Shown: positions 1-10,440, counted from the first letter of the stretch. The stretch: 64,000 nucleotides of DNA from Dendrolimus kikuchii (GCA_019925095.2 CM034389.1:27344935-27408934); one strand, 5' to 3'. Translations and numbers: made by a program. The notes: generated from the letters alone by a model not told the origin.

Positions 1-132
1 CCTTGCCTGAGAGTGTTAAATAATAAATGTAAAAAAAATCACAATTATTTTGTTGTATATGGAAAATATATTACGATGATAAGACGGTTTTTTTCGAATT
101 GAGAAAATTATTAAACATCTTGGCTTGTTGGT

Positions 133-679
133 TAGTTCCACCTCTCTTTCTCTCTTTCTTCTTTCGCCATATCCCAATTCATTGGGGTCGGCACAATATG
201 TCTTTTCCTTTCATACTCCTCTATTCTGTCATACAACTTCTGTCACACCACAAATCTTATACTAATATATAAAGCTGAAGAGTTTGTTTGCTTGAACGCG
301 CTAATCTCAGGAACTACTGGTCTGATTTGAAAAAAATTTTCAGTGTTAGATAACCCATTTATCGAGTTATACTAATATATAAAGCTGAAGAGTTTGTTTG
401 TTTGCTTGAACGCGCTAATCTCAGGAACTACTGGTTTGATTTGAAAAATTCTTTCAGTGTTAGATAGCCCATTTATCGAGGAAGGCTATAGGCTATATCA
501 TCACGCTAAGTAAGACCAATAGGAGCGGAGCACCAATGAAGAATGTTTCAAAATCGGGGCGTTTTTTTAACTATTCCACGGGGACGAATTCCCGGGCAGA
601 AGCTAGTCATCATATAATCCTTCACACAATCCATCCATCTTTTTTATGGTCTACCTTTACATCTGTACCCGCTGTACAT
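133..679 (-). pseudogene. LINE-W reverse transcriptase C-terminus, split by Hel-A
   Basis: Two blocks on the minus strand (679-607, then 254-133) join into one reading pattern: GRP, then KRWMDCVKD, then a CADPNELGYG end followed by an AG-rich tail. The same end, nearly intact, lies at 25079-25400. This is the C-terminal tail of a non-LTR retrotransposon polymerase (RTE/CR1-like; the GRPKKRW and CADPK motifs are typical of such tails). It is 5' truncated, has an internal stop, and is interrupted by the Hel-A insertion at 255-606. Not functional. Confidence 0.7.
255..606 (+). mobile_element. Hel-A, Helitron-like, with a doubled 5' end
   Basis: The element begins TC (255), ends CTAG (603-606) and lies between A254 and T607, as Helitrons do. 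A first partial copy (255-366) stops at 'tttatcgag', and a second copy restarts at 367 with the same 'tatactaatatataaagctg' 5' sequence and continues to the 3' end. There is no Rep/helicase, so it is non-autonomous. The uninterrupted target is readable in related LINE-W copies near 22845 and 25290. Confidence 0.8.
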
Positions 680-972
680 AATACAAGCTTTTGAGATCCT
701 GCGTATCATGTAGCAGCAGAGTGCTAGCCAAGACAAGTAAAACGAGCCCAAACACGACGGGTCTATCTTGTTTAGTACAGGAGTTCCTATGGCCACCTTC
801 CGACTCCATCATCAGATCACCTCCATGGTACCATATCGTTGCATTGTCACGCGATATACATATGCGTGCAAAATTTCAGCTCAATCGGAAACCGGAAAGT
901 CGATCAAATTTAACTTAAAAGATTCCGTTACATACTAACATACGTATGAAGCTAGTAAAAGCGTATTAAAAA
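680..972 (+). repeat. rep-I dispersed repeat, copy 1
   Basis: About 290 bp shared with 26600-26876 and 40448-40740, with partial copies at 28525, 36590 and 39535. The sequence from 'gtgctagccaagacaagt' to the end 'caagttaaataaaagctt' (degenerate here) is conserved. A short frame reading AKTSKTSPNTTG is open in three copies but matches no protein I know. The AATAAA-like A-rich end suggests a retroelement 3' end on this strand; the class is unsure. Confidence 0.6.
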
Positions 973-1258
973 GGATACGCAACTAGAGTCAGTAGTTGTT
1001 AATAAATTAAAAAAAAAGTGCTTACAAACACTTCAGCAATTTAATTATATAAGTCAGAAAATATTAATGAAAGTTAATCTACCTTTAAGATAAATGGCGG
1101 CTCGGCATATCTTGTAAGGCGTGTCATCGAGTTTTTTGGAAGTTACGTGATTTGATAGCTTTCCCCGAGGTCTGGGCTCGCCTTTATGCGTCATGCCGCC
1201 TTCAGGGACCGCGGGCAATTAAATATTGCGTAAAATATTAATACGTAATCATATGTAT
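973..1258. other. Unassigned, with a rep-T scrap
   Basis: The sequence around 975-1010 (a lysine-rich 'ggatacgcaactagagtc' stretch) resembles rep-T at 41838 and 54650. The rest, including 'atggcggctcggcatatc', matches nothing else in the window. No coding signal was seen. Confidence 0.4.
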
Positions 1259-1797
1259 GTAAACTTCTAGGCGCTAAGAACCTCAGCCAGAAGGCCCAGC
1301 TCGCCGTAAACAACGCGGTGCTGGTACCTACGCTCACGTATGGAAGCGAGAGTTGGGTATGGAAGAGAGAGCATGAAAGTAGAGTAAACGCGGTTGAGAT
1401 GCGAGCACTGCGCAAAATCTGCGGAGTGACGCTCGCAGACCGCGTTCGTAACACCGAAGTTAGAAAGAGAGTTGGTCTGAAAGAGAGTGTCAGGGTGAAG
1501 GTAAGGAAAGGAATGCTCCGGTGGTACGGGCATGTGGAAAGAATTACTAAACAGATATACAATGCAAAAGTGGATGGATGCAGAAGTCGTGGAAGGCCAC
1601 GACATACCTTCCATGATCAAATTGATCGTGTACTAGCAGAAGGTGATGTCAGGAGCCTTAAGAACAGACGAGCGTGCATGACAAGAGTTATGAATGTCAA
1701 AGAAGCAAGTGAGGTCTGTAAGAATAAGCCTAAATGGCGCTCTGTTGTTCGTGCCTACCCCGCAAGGGATCTGGCGTGAAGTTATGTATGTATGTTC
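1259..1797 (+). mobile_element. RTE-D copy 1 (longest), RT C-terminal coding plus (TATG)n tail
   Basis: A frame from 1261 (Lys-Leu-Leu-Gly-Ala) to the stop at 1777-1779 is open for 172 codons. It reads YGSESWVWKREHESRVNAVE, then RALRKICGVTLADRVRN, VRKGMLRWYGHVER, GRPRHTFHDQIDRVLAEGD, and ends in YPARDLA. YGSESW and RWYGHVER are typical of the tail of RTE/CR1-type LINE polymerases downstream of the catalytic domain, which is absent here. The 3' end is GAAGTTATG followed by a TATG tandem tail instead of poly-A. HMHDE before TKQIYN is missing relative to other copies. The left boundary 'gtaaacttctagg' is shared exactly with the copy at 63639. This is a dead 5'-truncated copy, not a host gene. 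Confidence 0.85.
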
Positions 1798-1844
1798 TCA
1801 TTTTTGTACGGTGCTTTATATCCTCCTCACTCTTGTCTACTATG

Positions 1845-2225
1845 CGTTGTAGATATAATTATAACGGGTTATTAATGATATTGTCAATAAATAAAACTGA
1901 AAAATAATCTCTTATCGCGTCCTTTTATTACTTCTTGCCTCCAAAAATCGAATGCACACTCTCTAATGTCAAAAAACCATAAATCCGCCTCCTGTCACCT
2001 CTCCTCTCCTTATACCATAAACTTAACGGCTTGGCTTCCCTGTCTTTTACATAATTATATTCGCCTGTACTGTTCTCTGAAGTTTCGTTGTAGATATAAT
2101 TAGGGTTATTAATGATGCACACTAATCCGCCTCCTGTCACCTCTCCTCTGCTTGTACCATAAACTTTACGGCTTGGCTTCCTTGTCTTTTGCATTATATT
2201 TGCCTGTACTATTCTCTGAAGTTTC
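1845..2225. repeat. Direct duplication, units of ~245 and ~135 bp
   Basis: 'gttgtagatataatta' at ~1847 and ~2090 opens two direct units, and both end in 'ctctgaagtttc'. The second unit lacks ~110 bp of the first. A minus-strand frame (1928-2251) stays open across both, reading a repeated Lys-Pro-Ser/Leu-Val/Trp-Tyr segment. I do not recognise it, and the frame shifts between units, which argues against a protein. Confidence 0.55.
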
Positions 2226-2305
2226 ACTTCTACTGCGTATGAACTGCACACACATTTATTATACTAGTTTATGTATACTTAGATGTAAATAAATGTAATA
2301 TACTA

Positions 2306-2536
2306 TCTTATACTAATATATAAAGCTGAAGAGTTTGTTTGATTGAACGCGCTAATCTCAGGAACTACTGGACTGATATGAAAAATTCTTTCAGTGTTAG
2401 ATAGCCCATTTATCGAGGAAGGCTATAGGCTATATATCATCACGCTATGACTAATAGGAGCACCAATGAAGAATGTTTCAAAATGGGGGGGTTTTGAAAA
2501 CAAATTCCACGCGGACGACATCGCGGGCACAGCTAG
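2306..2536 (+). mobile_element. Hel-A, single-unit copy
   Basis: The element starts TCTTATACTAA (2306), ends CACAGCTAG (2536), and is flanked by A2305 and T2537. About 231 bp and non-coding. This is the clean, single 5'-end form of the family. Confidence 0.8.
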
Positions 2537-3099
2537 TAATATTATAAAGAGGTTAAGTTTGTGAGTTTGTGACGTTGTAGGGGGTAATCTCTGGATCTAC
2601 TAAACCGATTTTAAAAATTATTTTACTGTTGGAAAGCTACGTTAACAGGGTGTATCATAGGCTATATAATATGACGCTATATACCACGGGACTGTGACAG
2701 AGCGCGGATGAAACCGCGCCAGGCTGCTAGTGTATTATAGAGAGATAAAGTTTGTGACGTTGTACGGGGTAATCTCTGGATCTACTAAACCGATTTAAAA
2801 AATTATTTTACTGTTCGAAAGCTACGTCAACAGGGAGTGTCATAGACTATATAACATGACGATATATACCACGGGAGCGGGACAGAGCGCGGATAAAACC
2901 GCGCCGGGCCGCTAGTGTATTATAAAGAGGTAAAGTTTGTGACGTTGTAGGGGGTAATCTCTGGATCTACTAAGACGATTTAAAAAAAAATTTACTGTTC
3001 AAAAGCTATGTTAACAGAGAGTGTAATAGGCTATATAACATGACGCTATAGACCACGGGAGCGGGACAGAGCGCGGATGAAACCGCGCCGGGCCGCTAG
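2537..3099 (+). mobile_element. Hel-B, head-to-tail array of three units
   Basis: Three ~185-194 bp units (2537-2730, 2731-2915, 2916-3099) each end ...CTAG, and the next unit starts with 'tgtattataaagag'. Each 3' end carries a perfect GCGCGG/CCGCGC hairpin ~10 nt before CTAG (loop 'atgaaa'; altered in unit 2), the classic Helitron terminator. The array directly follows Hel-A. Single copies lie at 24429 and 49570. Confidence 0.8.
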
Positions 3100-3437
3100 T
3101 TACATATATGGTGCAATCAACACCGTACAATCTAATTAACACACGTGGCTAACGCAGTCAATTGGATTAATTATAAGAATCTACTGAACCGTGCAAGAAA
3201 GCAAAAATTATTAGGTACAAATCGATTACTCAACAAAAACATAAATCAATGAAACTGCAAGCAAACAAGTCGACTAACCTACATTTATAAAAAAAGAAAC
3301 GTAATACATGTTCATGATCGTAAAGTAATAAATAATAACACTGGCAATTGAGTGTCAAAAAGAGACCAGTTGCTATATGATTGTAATCCGATAAATGGAT
3401 AATGCGGCCCCGTCATAGCAAAATTAAATAAGTAACA
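3100..3437. other. Unassigned AT-rich stretch
   Basis: No repeat relative, coding signal or RNA gene recognised. The right part holds the left target-site copy of the RTE-D insertion at 3438. Confidence 0.4.
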
Positions 3438-3773
3438 CATGCATACATACATACATAACTTCACGCCAGTTCCTTTGCGGGGTAGGCACGAACAACAGAG
3501 CGCCATTTAGGCCCATTATTACACACCTTACTTGCTTCTTTAACATTTATAACTCTTGTCATGCACGCTCGTCTGTTCTTAAGTCTCCTGACATCACCCT
3601 CTGCTAGTACACGATCAATTTGATCATGGAAGGTGTGTCGTGGCCTTCCACGACTTCTGCATCCATCCACTTTTGCATTGTATATCTGTTTAGTCATTCT
3701 TTCATCATGCCCGAACCACCGGAGCATTCCTTTCCTTACCTTCACCCCGACATTTTCTTTCAGACCAACTCTC
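3438..3773 (-). mobile_element. RTE-D copy 2
   Basis: Minus-strand RT C-terminus (KVRKGMLRWFGHDERM... ending YPAKELA) with the (CATA)n tail on the left. Flanked by a perfect 13 bp duplication TAAATAAGTAACA at 3425-3437 and 3774-3786. 5' truncated. The substitution GHDER for GHVER and a one-codon loss mark decay. Confidence 0.85.
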
Positions 3774-4060
3774 TAAATAAGTAACAATTTTGCAAAATGG
3801 ATTTTATTACATTTTCTTAGAGCTGAAAGTGTCAGCTATTTTTTTGGTCTATCTAACTTGTATAAATCTTGGATTTAACAGATATAAACTCAACAAAGTA
3901 TTTTATTAGAAGATACAAATAATAAGCGGTGATTATAAAAATATACTGTTACGAGTTGCAGGACTCGAATTTAAATGCCGTTAGAATTACTATAGAATTT
4001 ATTAGAACTATACAAACACGTAATAGGTACAAATATTATTAAACACAACCAGTGGAAACG
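3774..4060. other. Unassigned AT-rich stretch
   Basis: Nothing recognised beyond the right target-site copy at 3774-3786. Confidence 0.4.
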
Positions 4061-4302
4061 TTTTTTTTTATTGCAGGAGATCAGCAGACAGGCAGACGGC
4101 CCACTTGATGGAAAGCGGTTACCATCGCCTATGCACACCTGCAACACCATAGGTGCTACAAATGCGCTGCTGCTCTCTTAAGGGAGACTGGAACCTGGTC
4201 ACTAATGCTGGAACGCAACTCAAGGTTGTTATGGCGACATACTTTAGACCAGGGGTGGTAGCCATCCAGTCGGGCAAATGCCCTACCACCTGGCAAAGGC
4301 AA
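4061..4302 (-). repeat. rep-C, short form
   Basis: T-run plus 'attgcaggagatcagcag' on the left (the A-tail in the minus sense). The body runs to 'ccctaccacctggc', where the short form stops; full copies continue for a further ~75 bp. SINE-like: fixed ends, A-tail, many copies, no coding capacity of its own. Confidence 0.75.
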
Positions 4303-4522
4303 ACGTAATGCACGATTCAATAATACGCGCAAATTCCGTCACTAAATAGATTACGGAATGTACACAAGTCTCGCCTCGCGGCTGGTTATCGCTCGACTGA
4401 CGATCTCTCCATTGGGGTGCTTTATTCTGCACAAATACAATATATCTCTCGCCCGCGTGGACTGAATTTCTTAGAATCACACCTGGCTAATGACTACCAT
4501 AAAAGATTACAATACACAACGG

Positions 4523-4822
4523 GCTTTTTGTTATTGCAGGATATCAGCAGACAGGCAAATGGAAAGCGGTTACCATCGCCTATGGACATTTGCAACACCA
4601 AAGATGCTACAAATGCGCTGCTGCTCTCTTAAGGGAAACTGGAACCTGGTCACTAATGCCGGAACACAACTCGAAGGTTGTTATGGCGACATACTTTAGA
4701 CCAGGGGTGGTAGCCATCCAGTCGGGCAAATGCCCTACCACCTGGCTGTGGGTTGTTAAGTCGCTTCTTACGACAGGCCGCCCGGCCGCAGGAAATTGTA
4801 TTCTTTCTCCGTTCCTGCACGG
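4523..4822 (-). repeat. rep-C, full form
   Basis: Runs from the reversed A-tail ('ttattgcaggatatcag') to the 5' end ('ctccgttcctgcacgg'). A small deletion removes 'acggcccacttgatgg'. Same strand as the copy 220 bp upstream. Confidence 0.75.
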
Positions 4823-5295
4823 GCTGTTTTTATAATTACAAATTTTAAACACAAAGCAAAAAAAAGAAGTCCAAATGCCAAAAGGTAATAAAATGTTTTT
4901 CTACAGGCGCAGGTGTGAATTTGTCTTTTGTCGGCATTCAGGTCGTGACAATACTATAAATGGTTAGTTTTCATTTTATAAGTACATAAATAATTCTTGT
5001 TTATTTAGCCAACAAGCTTTCATAGAAGTTACATTGCATCAAATTCTTATGTTGGCGCTATTCGCCTTGACAGATTTACTTAATTGTATATAGCAAACTA
5101 TCCTACTTTCCAGGATAAAAGTCTCCCGTGTCCATGATCGATATTAAAATTTCAGCAAAAGTTTCAGTCCAATAGTTTTTCCTTGAAAACGTAACAGAAA
5201 GATAAATAGATAGACAAAAATTCGAAAATTGCATTTTGGAAATTTACAGCTCCAAATTAGCCTCCCCGATTGTTTTCTCTATTTGAAATTCAATG
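4823..5295. other. Unassigned; weak Helitron-like remnants
   Basis: 'caggataaaagtctcccgtg' and 'cagtccaatagtttttcc' (5115-5190) resemble the 'atcccggataa ... aaactactgg' parts of Helitron-like elements at 7700-8000 and 30900-31200. Otherwise nothing is seen. Confidence 0.35.
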
Positions 5296-5945
5296 TAAAA
5301 TAATAAAACGACGCTGTTTTAACTGTTTTAAGCGCGGTATTTTTTCTTTTTAATTTATTGATGCACAAAACAAATTACAACAAAAACAAATTAAAACATT
5401 ACATTACTAACATAAACAATCTAGATTGCAATTCTAAATAGGTGCATACAGAAAACTCATAGAACTAAACAGATGTAAACGCTTATGTGTTTATATACAT
5501 ATACACATACACACGCGCACACATGCGCACACTCACGCACACACACACACACACTCACTCACACACACACACATACGGTACTATATAATTAAATCGATTG
5601 TATCATTAATTGTAAAGCGTTATTTAAGAATATTTTTTAATAGTTTACAATATTTACAGAAGCTGTTTTCCAAAATGTCAAGATCAGTGTTGTTACTTGC
5701 TAACTCATTATAATATCTTGCCATTCTCACAATTGGATTAAAGTAAGAGATGTTATTTTTGTGAACTTGAAGTGCAAAAAGATTAGCGCAGTGTGATCTA
5801 CGAGCAGCATATCTGATATTAAATTTTTGATATTTGATTTTTATTCCAACGTTTCGGCCATTCTTCAGTAGCCGTGATCACGGAAGACAAAGATGTCAAG
5901 TGTCAATGAGCAAAGTTTTTATTTAGCCTACTGTCAATTTGTTCA
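5296..5945 (+). repeat. rep-K, split by LINE-X
   Basis: 'gttttaagcgcggtat' (5320-5341) continues at ~5825 with 'atttgatttttattccaacg' and 'gtgatcacggaagacaaaga'. The same two blocks are contiguous at 47821-47955 (reverse) and 62460-62590. LINE-X lies in between. Confidence 0.6.
5347..5831 (-). pseudogene. LINE-X, C-terminal RT fragment plus 3' UTR
   Basis: On the minus strand a frame reads RYAARRSHCANLFALQVHKN, then NPIVRMARYYNELA, then DLDILENSF, with a stop at 5622-5620. The NPI-R-RYYN-DLDI-F pattern is typical of the extreme C-terminus of Jockey/CR1-like LINE proteins. Downstream lie an AT-rich UTR with a CA-rich microsatellite (5515-5575) and an AATAAATTAAAAAG end. No RT catalytic motifs remain. 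Confidence 0.6.
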
Positions 5946-6025
5946 CTTTAATTATTTCGTTTTGATTTTGGTTATTTACTCTATGGGAGCCTAATCTAAA
6001 CTTAATTCTTTGCAGATTTATTATA

Positions 6026-6353
6026 ACTAGTGGTTGGCCGTGGTCGAAATTCGACCATAATAATTAATGTCAAAGACTATACTTCTATAATCACAGATCC
6101 CGCCAAGGCTACACTTGTAATTTGACTTGAACAATAAACAAAAGAGTATATATGCGTGTGTGTGTCAAATACACGGTAGTGTGTGTAATGTTTTTTTTTT
6201 AATTTAATGTATTTTTTACGCATAATTTCAAAAAAATATTAGCTTTCGTTGCTTCTTCTCTATAGAAACTATAAGTGTGCGAAATTTCATACTCCTCCGT
6301 CTGCGCAATTTTCGTAAAAAGGGGTACAAAATTTTTGCTTCACGTATTAATCT
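6026..6353 (-). mobile_element. Hel-G, near-complete copy
   Basis: In minus orientation the 3' end is CTAG (6029-6026), preceded by the 'ggtcgaaatt..gacc' inverted repeat. The body contains 'tgcgaaatttcatactcctc' and 'gtttttgcttcacgtattaat'. An uninterrupted 'gaaactataagtgtgcg' (6262-6280) gives the empty site used by two other copies. Non-coding. Confidence 0.65.
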
Positions 6354-6354
6354 A

Positions 6355-6459
6355 CATACATACATACATACATAACTTCACGCCAGTTCCCTTGCGGGGT
6401 AGGCACGAACAACAGAGTGCCATTTAGGCTTATTCTTACACACCTCACTTGCCTCTTTG
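6355..6459 (-). mobile_element. RTE-D copy 3, 105 bp stub
   Basis: Only the last ~85 coding-strand bases plus the (TATG)n tail are present. Flanked by a perfect 13 bp duplication ACGTATTAATCTA (6342-6354, 6460-6472) at the edge of Hel-G. This is the smallest copy and it defines the 3' end of the family. Confidence 0.85.
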
Positions 6460-6468
6460 ACGTATTAA

Positions 6469-6785
6469 TCTATATATATAAAATCAGTTGCTATTCGTTA
6501 GTCTTGCTAAACTCAAGAACGGCTGGACTGATTTGGCTAATTTTGGTTTTGAATTATTTGTGGATAGAAGTCCAGGGAAGGTTTAAAAAGGTGAGTAAAT
6601 ATGAAATAAAATGCTTGGAATATAGTAAAAACAACAATTTCGCTTTCTCTTAGAACACTATTCCTACCTGTCAAACATTTGATGTTCGTCCCGTCGTTTA
6701 GAAATCAATTAAATTTAAAAATCATTCAGAAATCAAATTAAATTTAAAAGTGAAGTTTTTTTTTCATTTTAATGATAACTATGGA
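6469..6785 (+). mobile_element. Hel-H, 5' part
   Basis: Begins TCTATATATATAAAATC, followed by the 'gttagtcttgctaaactc' and 'gatttggctaattttgg' sequence also found (reversed) at 9896-10273. The 3' end with CTAG is missing here. An 'aatttaaaaatcattcagaaatcaaa' region repeats a short AT-rich unit. Confidence 0.6.
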
Positions 6786-6998
6786 TATATTATGGGTATA
6801 TTGGCCGCCGATTGTACTAGTGTTAAATGATTGTTAACTAATGTGTATTGCTCTCTTGTGTGCAATAATAGTACATTATGGTACTAGTGTGTACCATTGG
6901 TGATTACCGCCGAGGCGCCATTGAGACTCGAGCCGTAGGCGAGGGTCTTAAGAGAGCCGAGGACGGTAATCATCAATACACACGTGTATCATACGACG

Positions 6999-7366
6999 TT
7001 TTTCAACACACTTGTGAATAAAATAACAACAAAAACTCATTTTATTTAGTAGATAAAAAAAAGTTATATATGAGTGAAAGTTTTATTTATTAAACACGTA
7101 CGAGTTAAAATTATCTATTTAAATAAGAAGTTGCATGAAATGAGCAAGCAATAGGAACATTAATTTATTTGTTCTATAGAACACGATCTTTTTTTGAATA
7201 AAAACTTTTTTAAGAACAAAGCAACCCAACCAATAAAATTTAAAAAAAAACTATAACTCTACTAGTGAGTTATAATGTTTTTTAGTCACAGTTTGATTAT
7301 GGGTGTCATTCTGTGGCTAATTGCGGTGACCATAGAGCCACTTTATGAGCAAGTGTGTTGAAAAGA
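6999..7366. mobile_element. Small element with terminal inverted repeats
   Basis: TTTTCAACACACTTG (from ~7000) and its reverse complement CAAGTGTGTTGAAAA (7350-7364) bound ~365 bp without a transposase. I see no clear target duplication. Just to the left, 6901-6972 has a separate stem TGATTACCG/CGGTAATCA around 'ctcgagccgtaggcgag'. Superfamily undetermined. Confidence 0.5.
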
Positions 7367-7392
7367 ATATTATTTTCTATTTTATATTATAG

Positions 7393-8050
7393 ACTAGAAC
7401 TTTCCCCCCGGCTACGCCGTGTGAAAAACCTTGGGTAAGTAACTCTATATTACGTATATACAAATGTCATTAGATGTTTTACCTAAAACTGTTTCTTGTT
7501 ACTAACTTCACTACAATAACAAAGAAACTAAGTCCATATAGCCTACACAACTGCGCAGCGAAACAGAGGCGAGTCGCAGCCAACCTGATTTGAAGTAATA
7601 CAACGAAGAAGATGTTGTTTATGACAACGTAGGTATTTCTTAGTGAATTGAAAAAACACGATTGCAGCTCCATCTATTTTGCCAATCCGTTTATTCCATG
7701 GAAAACAACATTATTTATCGGGATAAAAAGCATCCCAAGTGAAGGTAATCTCGGGTTAGAAGCTAGCACTATGTCGAGTTTTATTCATATAGGGTCAGTA
7801 GTTCCCAAAAAATATGTGATCGCAGCGCCATCTTATTTGCTATCTTCGCTTATCCCACGGAAACGACGTCCCTTATCGGGATAAAAATTATCCTAAGTCA
7901 CGACCCGGGATATAAACTAGCTCTGTATCGAGTTTCAATAAAACCCGTTCAGCAGTTTTCTAGTGATGCTAAAAATTCAAAAAATTGTATTTTCGAAATC
8001 TCCTGGTCCGAATTAGCCATTCTGATTTTTTTCCTAATTTTAAACGCAAT
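7393..8050 (-). repeat. Helitron-like remnant with an internal ~165 bp direct repeat
   Basis: A CTAG end (7393-7396) is followed by related blocks 'tattccatggaaaacaac...atcgggataaaaagcatccc' (7692-7810) and 'tatcccacggaaacgacg...atcgggataaaaattatcct' (7853-7980). They end in the 'gttcagcagttttctagtgatgc' sequence common to Helitron-like 5' regions. Boundaries are approximate. Confidence 0.45.
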
Positions 8051-8353
8051 ATACAATCTCGAACCATTTACAGATTTATTATAGTATTGAACTGTAATTT
8101 AAACATTTATTCATCTGAGTAGCCACTCAAGATCATACACAAGCAAGTGTAGGTATCGTGGCCAAGGCAATCGACTGCGCCATCTGTCGGCTCATTCATG
8201 CACTGGATTCGGCTTAATGGACCGTTGGCCACCTTTAAATCAATGTTTATGCAAATCCACCGCCGTTAACGGCGATGTTATGCAAGGGCCGTCTCATTGA
8301 CTGGAAGAAAAAACACAAGAATTTGGCCTTATGATTTCTTCGGGCGATAAACA
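8051..8353. other. Unassigned, GC-richer single-copy stretch
   Basis: No relative elsewhere in the window. Contains 'ccaccgccgttaacggcg' with a CGCCGTTAACGGCG palindrome (8262-8275). No open frame of note. Confidence 0.4.
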
Positions 8354-8950
8354 TCTAATATATAAAATTCTCGTGTCACAGTGTTAGTTACTATTCTCAT
8401 GAAATTTTGTGTTCATACTGGGTAGGTCTGAGAATCGGACAACATCTATTTTTCAACCCCCTAAATATTAAGGGTAGTCCACGCCTACATTTTTTTTTAA
8501 TTTTTAGATTAATTTCTGTTTTACAGCATTAAAAAATACATACAACTCTAAATTTTCACCCCTCTACGATCAACCCCTATTTTTTATTTGTTAATTATAA
8601 ACTTTAATTTTTTGGCAAGATTTTTAATTTTATTTTGTCATGACTTACAATAAAAAAAAATATATTACACTTTTAGATTCACAATTAGAACCGGTAGGTG
8701 GCGCTGAGATCGGGTTCTGGAATCCTCCTAATCACCTGGAGCGATTTTGGTGATTTTGTTTTTGTGTGTTTGAGTGGGTTCCCGGATGGATTAGATTCGC
8801 AATTAGAACCGGAAAGTGGCGCTGAGATCGGGTTCTAGAATCCTCCTAATCGCCTGTACCGATTATGATGATTTTGTTTTTATGTTATGAAACAAAGTCT
8901 TTTTGGGAATTCAGAAAATATGGCGGTACGAAGTTCGCCGGGTCAGCTAG
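8354..8950 (+). mobile_element. Hel-E/F, complete Helitron-like copy
   Basis: 5' TCTAATATATAAAATTCTCG (8354), 3' GGGTCAGCTAG (8950), flanked by A8353 and T8951. It contains two tandem ~125 bp units starting 'attagaaccggtaggtggcg' (8683 and ~8799), each ending near 'gtgattttgtttttgtg'. Non-coding. Confidence 0.75.
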
Positions 8951-9080
8951 TATATTTTAAATTCTTGCTAGAACTTCTCATACGATTTGCGGGTTTGAAA
9001 ATATTGTTAAAAATCTAAAGTAGAGCTGGGCTGGGCTGTCCACTGAACGTCAGTAGGCATTTTCACTACGGTTTGGCACA

Positions 9081-9393
9081 CTTTTTTTTTTGCACGAGCT
9101 CAGCAGACAGGCAGACGGCCCACTTGATGAAAAGCGGTTACCATCATCGTCTATGGACATTTGCAACACCAATGGTGCTACAAATGCGCTGCTGCTCTCT
9201 TAAGGGAGACTGGAACCTGGTCATTAATGACGGAACACAACTCAAAGTTGTTATGGCGGCATAATCTAGACCAGGGGTGGTAGCCATCCAGTCGGGCAAA
9301 TGCCCTACCACCTGGCTGTGGGTTGTTTAGTCGCCTCTTACGACAGGCCGCCCGGCCGCAGGAAATTGTATTTTTTCTCCGTTCCTGCACGGA
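9081..9393 (-). repeat. rep-C, full form
   Basis: Reversed A-tail at 9081, 5' terminus 'gttcctgcacgg' at 9393. Nearly full length with few substitutions. Confidence 0.75.
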
Positions 9394-9462
9394 TGACACT
9401 CAACTATTCTTGTTTAATTAATACTTACTACATTCTATCACTGTATTTACGCCGTTTCCTCT

Positions 9463-9895
9463 TTAAATAAATTTATTTATTGAATATCTTACAATTAACA
9501 TAAATAAGGCAGTCAGTAGGACAATCCATACATCATTTATATAAAGTTAATTTAAATATGCAAATATACAAGTTGCTACACTTTCGCGCATGCCGTGCGC
9601 AGGCGCATGTTGTATGTGATCCACGCGCGTCGATTGAATTAATACATCATGGTTATTTATGATAATCAAACGGTCTTGATGAATCAAAATATTTCTTAAT
9701 CTCGTTTGTAATTGATTGTTTAGTATTGATGAAACAACTGATTGTTATTTTTATTATTTTAGTGTTCCATTTGGTACAAGAAAGAAAGAGAGACGAGTAT
9801 TAATTTCTAACCAGATAGATAGATAGATAACACTTTATTGCTCACCAAATATACAATATCAAAAATACACAATTACAATATTGTCATGTCAATAA
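9463..9895 (-). repeat. Two LINE 3'-end remnants
   Basis: 9463-9560 reads, on the minus strand, '...ttgtaagatattcaataa' with an AT-rich tail. 9813-9895 reads '...gcaataaagtgttatc' with a (TATC)n tail, as at 57018-57058 and in LINE-S. The sequence between (9561-9812) is unassigned. Confidence 0.45.
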
Positions 9896-10273
9896 CTAGC
9901 TGACCCGGCAAACTCCGTACCGCTTCAGAATCAATAAATAAAAAACGCCGATTTCTGAACGAAGGGACGAACATCAAACGTGTGACATTCAAAACCAAAA
10001 AAATGAAAAAAAGAACTTCACTTTTAAATTTAATTTGATTTTTGAACGACTATTAAATTTAATTGATTTTTGACAGGTAGGAATAGTTTCTAAGGGAAAG
10101 CGAAATTGTTGTTTTTACTACATTCCAAGCATTTTTTTTCACATTTACTCACCTTTTAAACCTTCCCTGGACTTCCACAAATAATTCAAAACCAAAATTA
10201 GCCAAATCAGTCCAGCCGTTCTCGAGTTTTAGCGAGACTAACGAACGGCAATTGATTTATATATATATATAGA
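9896..10273 (-). mobile_element. Hel-H, complete copy
   Basis: On the minus strand: TC start (10273-10272), TATATATATATAAATC, 'ccgttcgttagtctcgct', then a 3' end 'gccgggtcagCTAG' (9899-9896). 378 bp, non-coding. Its 5' end abuts the CTAG of the next element directly. Confidence 0.75.
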
Positions 10274-10440
10274 CTAGCGGACCCGGTAGTCTTTGTCCTG
10301 CCGTGAAGAAAGTAAAATCAAGAACCCGATCGCAGCGCAATCTACTGGATCCAATCTGAATCTAAAACATTCCGATGCCTACTCAAATACATATATACAA
10401 ATACATTTCATCAAAATCCTGGAAGCCAAAAGCGCCAGCT
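10274..10440 (-). mobile_element. Hel-E fragment, 3' part
   Basis: CTAG at 10277-10274 on the minus strand, then 'ggcaggacaaagactaccgg' and a decayed 'ccagtagattgcgct' E unit. 5' part lost. Confidence 0.5.

Noticed and set aside
691..918. 75-codon frame conserved in three rep-I copies
   Set aside because: The copies are recent repeats with few substitutions of any kind, so open frames are expected; both strands are open in part and no motif is recognisable.
6417..6653. 78-codon plus-strand frame
   Set aside because: It crosses the junction of an antisense RTE-D stub and the Hel-H 5' end, and therefore cannot be an ancestral gene.
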